A DNA stretch of 8,314 nt from Wenzhouxiangella sp. (GTDB lineage: Bacteria > Pseudomonadota > Gammaproteobacteria > Xanthomonadales > Wenzhouxiangellaceae), in assembly GCA_007127425.1 (NCBI GenBank), contig SKZJ01000017.1:1-8314 (forward strand), written 5' to 3'. Positions 1 to 7,345 of the stretch are shown piece after piece; the stretch's first letter is position 1; every line of letters begins with the position of its first letter. Below the pieces are notes generated by a model. That model ran no database searches. It was not told where the DNA came from and saw only the letters and a program-made list of their open reading frames with translations. The position numbers and the translations under genes were made by a program.

Positions 1-2
1 CA

Positions 3-2957
3 ACACCCGGTGCACCGAACATTACCAGCGGATACCAGGAGCTGCTTGAACCGGTCGAGTTTTCACATTCCGGGGGATTTTATACAGGATCCTTTGATCT
101 AACACTCAACCATCCCGATCCAGATGTTACAATTGTATATACACTCGATGGCTCCGAACCTGATCCGGAAAATCTGGATGGGCAAACCTATCAGTATAAA
201 AACAGATACCGGTATAATTCCTGGGATTCCGACGGTTCACTCGTCAATGCAACATTTCAATCATTCGAATATTCAAATCCGATCGGAATCACCAACCGCA
301 CAAATGATGAAAATCGAATCAGCCGTATTCACTCAACATATGATAATGCCCATTCACCCAATTACTTTCCGTCGCAATCGATCTTCAAAGGTACCGTAAT
401 TCGCGCAAAAGCAGTAAAAACCGGTGCATTATCAAGTACGGAAACCACACATACATACTTCGTCACACCGGAAGGGCGCAGCCGGTACAGCTTGCCTGTT
501 GTATCATTCGCAATACAGGAAGATTATCTGTTCGATTATGAATCAGGAATCTATGTTCCGGGTACAATATATGACAATTGGCGCTCAGATGAGGGTGGTA
601 CCCCCGACGGCGGTACACCGGCCAACTACCACCAACGTGGTATCAAGTGGGAATTTCCAGCATACATGGAGCTATATGAAGAAAATGATATTGAAGCATC
701 ATTGAAACAATTAATGGGAGTACGTATTCACGGCGGTTGGAGCAGATCGTTTCCGATGAAATCGCTTCGCCTGTATGCACGAAATATGTACAGCGATAAC
801 CGTTTCTACCACCGGATCTTTCCCGATCTTCCGTATACTGCATATAACCGTTTAATGCTCCGCAACTCGGGAAATGATTTTGAGTTCACCCTGTTCAGGG
901 ATGCAGCTATGCAGGAGGTCGTCGGTCATATGAACTTCGACGTTCAGGCATACCGACCGGCTATTGTATTCATCAACGGGGAATACTGGGGAATACATAA
1001 TTTTCGCGAACGGTACGACCGTCACTATCTGAGCCGCGTATACAATCTGGAAGACGACCGGGTAGATCTGCTTGAAGGAAATGCATGGGTTAAAGAAGGC
1101 AGCAACACCCACTACAACGAGACTATAGATTACATTGAAACATATGGATTATCCGGGGACGACCATTACAAGTATATACAAACCCGCATCGATGTTGAAA
1201 ACTTTGTGGATTACCAAATTGCCCAGATATATCTCGGTAATGAAGACTGGCCGGGTAATAATATGGACTATTGGCGATATCAAACAAATCAATATGAACC
1301 CGATGCACCCTATGGAAAAGACGGCAGGTGGCGCTGGTTGATGTACGATACCGATTTTGGATTCGGATTATACGGCAGACAACCGAGCATCAATTCAATC
1401 AGATTTGCTACCGAACCGAACGGCCCCAGCTGGCCAAATCCCCCCTGGTCAACATTCCTGTTGCGTAGTTTTCTTGAGAATGAAACATTTCGTCACACAT
1501 TCATCAACCGGTTTGCCGATCAACTGAATACCGCATTTCGGCCAGAGCGGGTTCATAGCATAATTGATGAGATGGCAGATGTCCTTGTTCCTGAAATCGC
1601 GGAACAGCTCGAACGCTGGAACAGACCGGCCTGGGGATCGTTGTCAGGATGGAACGACCAGATCAATGTGATGCAGAATTTCGTCAGTTCACGCCCGAGT
1701 CATGTACGCAACCATATAGCTGAATTTTTCAATATACAGGAACAGGTCGAAATTACGGTTAATGTAAACGAGTCATCCGCCGGATATGTTCGGATGAACA
1801 CCGTCGATATAAAAGGTACGACACCGGGGGTCGATCCTGCTCCATATCCCTGGACGGGCACTTATTTTCATAATATACCAATAACCTTAAAAGCAGAAAC
1901 ATATCCCGGTTATGTTTTTTCACACTGGGAAGGTTACAACGGTGATGAATCTGATCCTGAAATTGTCTTACCGATGGTCACCGACAAGTCGATTACTGCT
2001 GTGTTTGAAATTGATCATGACGCCGATTTCTTCCCCGAACCGTTCAAGCTTTCAGAAGGCGTGTATACATTCGACGAGTGGTCTGCCGACTTGCCTGCGG
2101 GTGTATATCCGGACAACATGGCTTTTGTTTATATGGATGAACTTGAACCCGGCTTGGATGCACACGTTGATGATTTCACCTACGGCGTCTATGACCTTGA
2201 CTCCCGTACGAGAATTAATGGACTCGGCAACGACGGATTCGCCTTCATTAATACAAGCAATGAAGAAGGGAATCCGGGATATCCGGGCAGGCGTTTGGGT
2301 GGTGCAATTCTGGCATTGAACACACAGGGGAAAAAAGACATTGATGTAACCTGGGAAGGATTAACGGTACTACCGAATTCACGCGTTTACAATCTCCGGT
2401 TGCAATATCGTCTCGGCGATGAGGGACAGTTTATAGATGTAACCGATAATAGCGGTAATCCGGTTGAGTATGAACGAAATGAAAACGAAAGTCACCGGGA
2501 ACAGATCGGTCCGATTCGTTTGCCTGCTGAAGTCGACAACAAGGCATATGTTCAACTCTTCTGGCGCTACTATTACACCGGAAAAAGAGTGGATGAAGAA
2601 AGCGGACAGCGTTCCAAGATGGCTGTATCAAATATCGAAGTTAAAGCAACAGATGACTTTGTAACTGAAGTACAGAGTAAAGATGAACTTCCTGAAATGT
2701 TTGAATTGTATCAAAACTACCCTAATCCATTCAATTCTTCAACACAAATAATGTTTGCATTAACGGAAGCTAACAATGTCAAATTAAATGTATACGATGT
2801 CCTGGGAAGAGAAGTTGTTCAGCTTGTTGACGGATTTATGGATCCCGGCTTGCATACCGTGACTTTCGATGCTTCTGAGTTATCGACTGGTTTATACATT
2901 TTCCGCATACAAACCGGAGAATATGTTGAAAGTAAACGTATGCTTTATCTGAAATAA
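3..2957 (+). CDS. Secreted CotH-kinase-family protein with chitobiase-like N domain and T9SS sorting tail (5' partial)
   Basis: The frame is open from the left edge, so 984 residues are visible and the true start is outside. A TTG at 492 lies inside the domain and is not the start. Residue n begins at nucleotide 3n. The first residues (TPGAPN) resemble the end of a lamin-tail domain. Residues about 19-155 look like a chitobiase/hexosaminidase C-terminal domain (GGFYTGSFDLTL, YTLDGSEP). Residues about 162-570 form a CotH domain: GVRIHGGWS then PMKSLRL (K253), LRNSGNDFEFTLFRD, YWGIHNFRERYD, NEDWPGNN (D415, N420) and MYDTDFGFG (D449, D451). By analogy with CotH kinases these are candidate nucleotide, metal and catalytic residues. 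Residues about 582-672 resemble an InlB-type/bacterial repeat (GYVFSHWEG). Residues about 680-880 are an unrecognised extracellular beta-rich part. Residues 895-984 are a type A Por/T9SS sorting domain. The protein is probably exported and surface-attached or released. Kinase activity and target are unknown; some CotH homologues are structural or adhesive. Confidence 0.88.
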   Translation, partial: TPGAPNITSGYQELLEPVEFSHSGGFYTGSFDLTLNHPDPDVTIVYTLDGSEPDPENLDGQTYQYKNRYRYNSWDSDGSLVNATFQSFEYSNPIGITNRTNDENRISRIHSTYDNAHSPNYFPSQSIFKGTVIRAKAVKTGALSSTETTHTYFVTPEGRSRYSLPVVSFAIQEDYLFDYESGIYVPGTIYDNWRSDEGGTPDGGTPANYHQRGIKWEFPAYMELYEENDIEASLKQLMGVRIHGGWSRSFPMKSLRLYARNMYSDNRFYHRIFPDLPYTAYNRLMLRNSGNDFEFTLFRDAAMQEVVGHMNFDVQAYRPAIVFINGEYWGIHNFRERYDRHYLSRVYNLEDDRVDLLEGNAWVKEGSNTHYNETIDYIETYGLSGDDHYKYIQTRIDVENFVDYQIAQIYLGNEDWPGNNMDYWRYQTNQYEPDAPYGKDGRWRWLMYDTDFGFGLYGRQPSINSIRFATEPNGPSWPNPPWSTFLLRSFLENETFRHTFINRFADQLNTAFRPERVHSIIDEMADVLVPEIAEQLERWNRPAWGSLSGWNDQINVMQNFVSSRPSHVRNHIAEFFNIQEQVEITVNVNESSAGYVRMNTVDIKGTTPGVDPAPYPWTGTYFHNIPITLKAETYPGYVFSHWEGYNGDESDPEIVLPMVTDKSITAVFEIDHDADFFPEPFKLSEGVYTFDEWSADLPAGVYPDNMAFVYMDELEPGLDAHVDDFTYGVYDLDSRTRINGLGNDGFAFINTSNEEGNPGYPGRRLGGAILALNTQGKKDIDVTWEGLTVLPNSRVYNLRLQYRLGDEGQFIDVTDNSGNPVEYERNENESHREQIGPIRLPAEVDNKAYVQLFWRYYYTGKRVDEESGQRSKMAVSNIEVKATDDFVTEVQSKDELPEMFELYQNYPNPFNSSTQIMFALTEANNVKLNVYDVLGREVVQLVDGFMDPGLHTVTFDASELSTGLYIFRIQTGEYVESKRMLYLK

Positions 2958-2958
2958 C

Positions 2959-2979
2959 TATCAATAAACATAATTGATA
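2959..2979. repeat. 7-bp inverted repeat in the CotH-kdgK gap
   Basis: TATCAAT (2959-2965) and ATTGATA (2973-2979) are perfect reverse complements around a 7-nt A/T-rich loop. They fill most of the 26-nt gap between the CotH-family stop and the kdgK ATG. An RNA hairpin here would be weak because the stem is almost all A:U, and no T-run follows, so it is not a convincing terminator. It could be a small operator, a processing site, or chance in A/T-rich DNA. Confidence 0.3.
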
Positions 2980-2983
2980 ATAA

Positions 2984-4018
2984 ATGAAAAAGAAAACTAT
3001 AACCTTCGGTGAAATAATGCTCCGGCTTTCAACGCCGGGTTACACAAGATTTATACAGACCAATCAATTTGATGCCACGTATGGCGGCGGTGAAGCGAAT
3101 GTAGCCGTTGCCCTTGCCGGCTTCGGTCTCGACAGCTACTTCATAACCCGCTTGCCGGAACATGAAATCGGAGAATCTGCCGTGAATGCAGTAAGACATT
3201 ACGGTGTCAAAACGGATTATATCGTCCGTGGCGGCGACCGTGTGGGAATATACTTTCTGGAAACCGGTGCCAGTCAGCGTGCATCCAAAGTCATATATGA
3301 TCGTGCAAACTCTGCAGTAACCGAAATGCGTCCTGATATGGTTGATTGGGAAAAAATATTTGAAAATGCCGATTGGTTTCATTGGACAGGTATCACGCCG
3401 GCCCTTGGAAAAAATGCACAGGATTGTTTAAAAGCAGCATGTGAAGCGGCAAAAAAATCCGGTGTTGTCATCAGCAGCGACCTCAACTTCAGGAAAAAAT
3501 TATGGAGTGAAAAAGAAGCTCAGACAGTTATGAATCCATTGATGGAATATGTCGATGTTTGTATAGCCAACGAAGAAGATATACAGAAGAGTCTCGGATT
3601 CGAAGCCGGATCAACAAATGTAGAAGCGGCTGAACTCGATGAAGAAGGTTATTTCAATCTTGCCCGTTCGATTAAAAAGAAATATAATTTCAGCACGGTT
3701 GCCATTACGTTAAGAGAAAGTTATTCTGCAAGCCGCAACGGCTGGAGCGCAATATTACATGACGATAAAGAATGCTCCCATCCTGTCAGATCAACGCGCT
3801 ATGATATCGCGATTGTTGACCGGGTTGGCGGTGGTGACTCATTCGCCTCGGGACTGATCTATGGCTTGTTATCGCTAAACTCTACACGGGAAGCACTGGA
3901 ATTCGCGGTAGCAGCATCCTGTCTGAAACAAACGATACCGGGTGATTTTAACCTTGTCTCAAAAGACGAAGTACTTAAACTTGTCCGGGGCGGCGGATCG
4001 GGAAGAGTTGAACGATGA
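2984..4018 (+). CDS. kdgK: 2-keto-3-deoxygluconate kinase (PfkB family)
   Basis: This cytoplasmic sugar kinase should convert 2-keto-3-deoxy-D-gluconate plus ATP to KDPG, the feed into KDPG aldolase in hexuronate breakdown. The 344-residue length is normal for the family. The N-terminal substrate signature GGGEANVAVALAGFG starts at residue 34. GIYFLETG (88-95) and YDRANSA (105-111) are typical of KDG kinases rather than fructokinases or ribokinases. DLNFRKKLW (166-174) follows. The PfkB signature 2, DRVGGGDSFASG, starts at residue 279, with D285 as the expected catalytic base. The C-terminal GGGSGRVER matches the tail usual in KdgK of this group. The ATG at 2984 is 26 nt after the CotH-family stop and has no strong Shine-Dalgarno, only an A/T-rich leader. 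Its stop overlaps the next gene's ATG (ATGA at 4015), implying an operon. The related 2-dehydro-3-deoxygalactonokinase belongs to a different family, so the assignment is firm at family level; substrate is inferred. Confidence 0.93.
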   Translation: MKKKTITFGEIMLRLSTPGYTRFIQTNQFDATYGGGEANVAVALAGFGLDSYFITRLPEHEIGESAVNAVRHYGVKTDYIVRGGDRVGIYFLETGASQRASKVIYDRANSAVTEMRPDMVDWEKIFENADWFHWTGITPALGKNAQDCLKAACEAAKKSGVVISSDLNFRKKLWSEKEAQTVMNPLMEYVDVCIANEEDIQKSLGFEAGSTNVEAAELDEEGYFNLARSIKKKYNFSTVAITLRESYSASRNGWSAILHDDKECSHPVRSTRYDIAIVDRVGGGDSFASGLIYGLLSLNSTREALEFAVAASCLKQTIPGDFNLVSKDEVLKLVRGGGSGRVER

Positions 4019-4782
4019 CAAGACGTTTTCGTCTGCATATAATTATTTTTTCATTTCTTTTATTGCCGGGATGCCATGATAATCCGGTATATCCGGATGA
4101 TATCCTTGAACTCGAATTGTTAGAATACTTTCCATTATCTTTTCCTGGGCCATCGGGACTTGCATTGGATCCCGGCAGTGAGCATCTCTGGTCGGTGAGC
4201 GATGTACCCGGCGGCAGTATATACAGTATTACGTTCACCGGTGAAATCATTGATGAAATTCTCATTGATAGTGAGGATATGGAAGGTATCGTTGTTCATC
4301 CGGTGGATCATACACTATGGGTCGTTGAGGAACGATCACGTGAACTTGTCAATGTCTCAAGAAAGGGTACAATTCTTAACCGTGTACACCTTAACATCGA
4401 GCGTCAATACGAGAACGACGGACTTGAAGGAATAACCATAAATCCCAATAACGGACATTTCTTTGTGGTTAATGAGAAAAATCCCCGGTTGCTGATTGAA
4501 CTTAATTCAGATGTAGAAATTATTAATAAACTTAAGGTGGATTTCACCGGTATATTTACTATAACCGACCTGTCGGGTATTACCTTTAATACCGACGAAC
4601 AGACATTATGGATTTTAAGCATTGAATACGAAAAAATTGTTGTGACTGACCTTCAGGGAGAGTCAATCCGAATGTATAATACATATATAAACGATGGTGA
4701 AGGAATCGCCCTCAATCCAGATGAGAGAATTGTATATATCGTATCGGATGATGAACAAATGTTATACGTATTCTCATATTAA
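4015..4782 (+). CDS. SdiA-regulated/YjiK-like beta-propeller lipoprotein
   Basis: A 255-residue exported protein. Residues 1-20 are a type II signal: basic MTRRFR, a hydrophobic stretch, then lipobox LLPGC with Cys20 as the lipidation site. The acidic residues just after (HDNPVYPDD) might favour surface display, as in some Bacteroidota lipoproteins; this is inference. The rest matches the SdiA-regulated domain family (PF06977, E. coli YjiK type). A short motif recurs about every 42-49 residues: PSGLALDP (46), MEGIVVHP (89), LEGITINP (137), LSGITFNT (186) and GEGIALNP (228), as expected for propeller blades. Family hallmarks LWSVSD, WVVEER, FVVNEKNP and YIVSD are present. The biochemical role of the family is not established; a binding or calcium-dependent esterase-like role is speculative. 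The ATG overlaps the kdgK stop by 4 nt, with a weak GGAAGAG at 4001-4007, so translation is probably coupled to kdgK. Confidence 0.85.
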   Translation: MTRRFRLHIIIFSFLLLPGCHDNPVYPDDILELELLEYFPLSFPGPSGLALDPGSEHLWSVSDVPGGSIYSITFTGEIIDEILIDSEDMEGIVVHPVDHTLWVVEERSRELVNVSRKGTILNRVHLNIERQYENDGLEGITINPNNGHFFVVNEKNPRLLIELNSDVEIINKLKVDFTGIFTITDLSGITFNTDEQTLWILSIEYEKIVVTDLQGESIRMYNTYINDGEGIALNPDERIVYIVSDDEQMLYVFSY

Positions 4783-4792
4783 GCCGGAGTTA

Positions 4793-4807
4793 CATACTGG
4801 CAGTATG
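4793..4807. repeat. Perfect 15-nt odd palindrome in the convergent gap
   Basis: CATACTG, one central G, then CAGTATG form an exact palindrome 11 nt after the lipoprotein stop, in the 90-nt space between the two converging blocks (4783-4872). As RNA it could fold as a 6-bp stem with a 3-nt loop. A TATTTTTA tract lies about 11 nt further on, with more T-rich sequence up to about 4837. It may serve as a weak terminator for the + block, but the stem-to-T-tract spacing is too long for a classical intrinsic terminator. The rest of the gap shows nothing recognisable. Confidence 0.4.
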
Positions 4808-4872
4808 AGAAGATCCTATTTTTACTATTTGTTTTATAATGAGATGTAATTGTAGCCACACAAATAAGAATA

Positions 4873-6084
4873 TTACCAATCGAATAATGTTCCATCCTCT
4901 TTCCGGTTAATCGGGAGGTAAGCTCTTTCATAGGGATATTCCGCTGCCTTCTCCTCATCCATATCAACTCCGAGTCCCGGCTCATCACCGGGATACATAA
5001 ACCCGTCTTTAAAATAATATGCATGCGGGAATACTTCATCGGTCAGTTCATTATGCGGCATATATTCCTGAATCCCGAAATTATTAATTGCTAAATCAAA
5101 GTGAAGTGAGGCGGCAAGCGTCACCGGCGATAGATCGGTTGCCCCATGAAATCCCGTTTTAACATGATATAACTCGGCAAACGAAACAACTTTTTTCATA
5201 TGCGAAATTCCACCCCCGTGACAAATCGAAGTTCGTATGTAATCGATTAACATTTCGGAGATCAATATATGAGTATCCCATATTGAGTTAAAGACTTCTC
5301 CGACGGCAAGTGGAGTTGTAGTGTGCTGACGTATAACACGGAACCCTTCCTGTAATTCTGCGGGTATACAATCCTCAATCCAGAAGAGATGATACGGTTC
5401 AAGCTCTTTTCCAAGCCTTCCTGCTTCGATTGGCGTTAAGCGGTGATGACAATCATGCAGCAAACGAGGCTCATCACCAAACGTATCACGGATTTTTTGG
5501 AACAATGTAGGCACATACTTAAGATATTTCTCGGTAGACCAATGCTTGCTCTCGGGAGGGAGTCCCCTTTGAGCAGGTTCATACGGATCTTTTGTATTTG
5601 TTACACCATAGGTACCAGCAACTCCCGGTATCCCGCTTTGGATCCGTACCGCTTTATATCCTTCATCAAGATGTTTCCCGACCACATCGATGGATGCCTC
5701 CAAATCACATCCGTTTGCATGGCTGTACACCATCACGCGATCCCGTGATTTTCCCCCCAGCAAGTTATACAACGGGGTTTGGAGTGCCTTAGCTTTTATA
5801 TCCCAGAGAGCCATATCAACGGCACCAATTGCAGCCATTGTAACAGGTCCCCGGCGCCAGTACGCTCCTTTGTAGAGATATTGCCAGATATCTTCAATTT
5901 GAAATGGATCCCGACCGATGAGACAGGGAATGATGTGATCCTTCAGATAGGATACCACAGGAAGTTCTCTTCCGTTCAGTGTACCGTCACCTACCCCATA
6001 AATCCCTTCATCGGTGTTAATTTTCAGCGTGACAAAATTTCTCCCGGGACTGCACACTATTACTTTTGCATTTTGAATAATCAT
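4873..6084 (-). CDS. manD: D-mannonate dehydratase, enolase superfamily (ManD/RspA type)
   Basis: The predicted reaction is D-mannonate to 2-keto-3-deoxy-D-gluconate plus water, Mg-dependent, in the cytoplasm. The 403-residue length fits the ManD subgroup (about 400), which is unrelated to UxuA. Residues 1-120 form the capping domain ([32 protein letters not shown]). The barrel follows. R147 (KAVRIQSG) and Y159 (AGTYGV) match the catalytic Arg-Tyr pair of characterised ManD. Candidate metal ligands are D211 (LLHDCHH), E237 (WIEDCIP) and E263 (AVGEVFN), with H213 as second catalytic residue. H313 and D317 lie in [10 protein letters not shown] and E340 in IQEYMPH. The C-terminus TLFDW ends with the Trp typical of the subgroup. 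The ATG at 6084 is preceded by A/T-rich DNA without Shine-Dalgarno. The gene lies 69 nt downstream of a GH10 gene on the same strand. Its product is the substrate of the KdgK encoded on the opposite strand. Some subgroup members act weakly or on D-gluconate, so the exact substrate is inferred. Confidence 0.92.
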   Translation of the reverse strand: MIIQNAKVIVCSPGRNFVTLKINTDEGIYGVGDGTLNGRELPVVSYLKDHIIPCLIGRDPFQIEDIWQYLYKGAYWRRGPVTMAAIGAVDMALWDIKAKALQTPLYNLLGGKSRDRVMVYSHANGCDLEASIDVVGKHLDEGYKAVRIQSGIPGVAGTYGVTNTKDPYEPAQRGLPPESKHWSTEKYLKYVPTLFQKIRDTFGDEPRLLHDCHHRLTPIEAGRLGKELEPYHLFWIEDCIPAELQEGFRVIRQHTTTPLAVGEVFNSIWDTHILISEMLIDYIRTSICHGGGISHMKKVVSFAELYHVKTGFHGATDLSPVTLAASLHFDLAINNFGIQEYMPHNELTDEVFPHAYYFKDGFMYPGDEPGLGVDMDEEKAAEYPYERAYLPINRKEDGTLFDW

Positions 6085-6098
6085 AGTTTAATTATTCG

Positions 6099-6129
6099 TA
6101 AAATTAAGTTTTTGTTAAATAAACACAAA
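6099..6129 (-). promoter_or_regulatory. Candidate Bacteroidota-type promoter upstream of manD
   Basis: On the - strand TTTG (6129-6126) is followed by a 19-nt spacer and TAATTTTA (6106-6099). This fits the Bacteroidota -33/-7 pattern TTTG, about 19 nt, TAnnTTTG, except for the last base. Transcription would start close to the ATG at 6084, leaving a very short leader. In such A/T-rich DNA a chance match is quite possible, and manD may simply be cotranscribed with the upstream xylanases. Confidence 0.3.
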
Positions 6130-6136
6130 ACCACTG

Positions 6137-6154
6137 AATGCAAACGCATTGCAT
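6137..6154. promoter_or_regulatory. Overlapping inverted repeats between the GH10 gene and manD
   Basis: AATGC (6137-6141) pairs with GCATT (6146-6150) around AAAC, and the offset pair ATGCA (6138-6142) and TGCAT (6150-6154) overlaps it. The cluster touches the stop codon of the GH10 gene and sits just upstream of the candidate manD promoter. It could be a repressor operator or, read on the - strand, a short hairpin followed by moderately T-rich sequence acting as a leaky terminator. Neither reading is secure. Confidence 0.3.
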
Positions 6155-7335
6155 CACAGTCGTTCTTTTAAAATTTCCTTTGCACGGTCAACAACTGTAT
6201 AAAAAGCCCGTTTCGGTTGATAATCCCGGTCAAACAGCAATGGATAATTTGTTCTTCCTTCAATGGGTAGATAATTAAGCCACGAATCCCGGTCGGTTAC
6301 ATTCCAGAATGTAACACGTGTTATGATATCCCGATTCTTGAGGTATATTTCAAATAACTCACGATAACGGTTTGCAAGTTCTTCTGCTACGGCATCAGGC
6401 AACCCGTCGGTGTACGGATTTAATTCATCGGTCAATTCGGTGTTACTTCCCGGACGGGGAAGAACGTTGATATCTAACTCCGTAATCATAACATCAATGC
6501 CGAGCTCTCCAAGCTCCACAATTGATTGATCTACTTCCTCAAGATCGTGAAATTCAAGAAGGTTAAAATGACTCTGCGAACCGACTCCATGGATGGGAGC
6601 ATTATTTTCCTGAAGATACTCAATCAAACGAATCACTCCCTGACGTTTTGCAGGTATCTCCAGAAGGAAATCATTATAGTACAATTGTGCATCCGGATCG
6701 GCTTCGTGTGCAAACCGGAAGGCTTTCACGAGATACTCCTCACCGATTATATCATACCAGCGGGATTCACGTAACGAACCATCAAGATTAACGGCTTCAT
6801 TCACCACATCCCAGGCATGAATTCGCCCTTTGTAACGACCGACGACCATATGAATATGATCGCGCATCCGCTCAAGCAAAGCATCCCGATCTAATTCGTT
6901 ACCATGCTCATCTTCAAAAACCCAATCCGGTGTTTGATTATGCCAGATCAATGTGTGACCGTTCATAAACATATCGTTCGCTTCACCTATTTCCACGAAT
7001 CTGTCGGATGCGGCAAAATCATAAACACCCGGTTCAGGGTGAACCTCTTCCCACTTTAAAACATTTTCAGTTGTAATGGAATTATAATGATACGTAACAA
7101 GATCAAGCGCAGGCGGGTCGACAATTATCTGACATTGATATGAATATCCCCGCCGGTTTGCCCGTTTAACTGTTTCAGTAGCTGAAGGTTCGTGCGCAAA
7201 GATATGCTGTCGATCAATGGCAACACCCATAAGGAAAGCATCCTCAAAAACATCCTGTAGTGCCGGTAATTGATCGGTTTCAAAACCTGTCAGAATCAGA
7301 AAAAGACTGAGAACCGATAGTTGAAGAATTTTCAT
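6154..7335 (-). CDS. GH10 endo-1,4-beta-xylanase, exported (complete copy)
   Basis: A 393-residue glycoside hydrolase family 10 enzyme expected to cut internal beta-1,4-xylosidic bonds of xylan or xylo-oligosaccharides. The N-terminus (MKILQL, hydrophobic to LILTGF) is an export signal; position 18 is Phe where a lipobox would need Cys. The barrel shows HYNSITTENVLKWE (83-96), GHTLIWHNQTPDW (126-138), acid/base E180 in WDVVNEAVN, YYNDF (219), GSQSHF with His256, nucleophile E286 in VMITELDIN, and FWNVTDRDSW near the end. All core catalytic residues are present. Residues about 41-82, between GVAID and HYNSIT, seem longer than usual and contain Cys68. There is no carbohydrate-binding module and no T9SS tail, so it is a single-domain enzyme, probably periplasmic. 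The ATG at 7335 is 8 nt after the upstream GH10 stop. An AGGA overlapping that TAG lies 6 nt before the ATG, supporting this start and translational coupling. Confidence 0.93.
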   Translation of the reverse strand: MKILQLSVLSLFLILTGFETDQLPALQDVFEDAFLMGVAIDRQHIFAHEPSATETVKRANRRGYSYQCQIIVDPPALDLVTYHYNSITTENVLKWEEVHPEPGVYDFAASDRFVEIGEANDMFMNGHTLIWHNQTPDWVFEDEHGNELDRDALLERMRDHIHMVVGRYKGRIHAWDVVNEAVNLDGSLRESRWYDIIGEEYLVKAFRFAHEADPDAQLYYNDFLLEIPAKRQGVIRLIEYLQENNAPIHGVGSQSHFNLLEFHDLEEVDQSIVELGELGIDVMITELDINVLPRPGSNTELTDELNPYTDGLPDAVAEELANRYRELFEIYLKNRDIITRVTFWNVTDRDSWLNYLPIEGRTNYPLLFDRDYQPKRAFYTVVDRAKEILKERL

Positions 7336-7341
7336 ACTATA

Positions 7342-7345
7342 TCCT
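7342..7345 (-). promoter_or_regulatory. Shine-Dalgarno overlapping the upstream stop codon
   Basis: On the - strand AGGA is formed by the last two bases of the upstream GH10 TAG plus the next two bases, 6 nt before the ATG at 7335. It supports this start and coupled translation of the two xylanases. It is one of the few purine-rich sites seen at a gene start in this window. Confidence 0.5.

Noticed and set aside
492..494. TTG as the start of the CotH-family gene
   Set aside because: The frame stays open to position 3 and encodes a recognisable chitobiase-like domain upstream, so the TTG is an internal Leu codon.
1912..2319. 135-codon plus-strand open frame
   Set aside because: It overlaps the CotH-family gene in another frame and its translation looks like a shadow with no recognisable domain.
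2959..2979. Intrinsic terminator after the CotH-family gene
   Set aside because: The stem is almost all A/T, there is no T-run, and the next gene starts 5 nt later.
3029..3382. 117-codon minus-strand open frame
   Set aside because: It is antisense to kdgK, whose motifs are clear, and has no recognisable features.
6138..6152. LacI-family or catabolite-response operator (TGCAAACGCATTGCA resemblance)
   Set aside because: It contains AAACG like such operators, but the half-sites around the central CG are not symmetric, so a family assignment is not justified.
5443..6171. Plus-strand open frames of 101 and 130 codons
   Set aside because: They lie antisense to the well-supported mannonate dehydratase and show no domain, signal or plausible composition.
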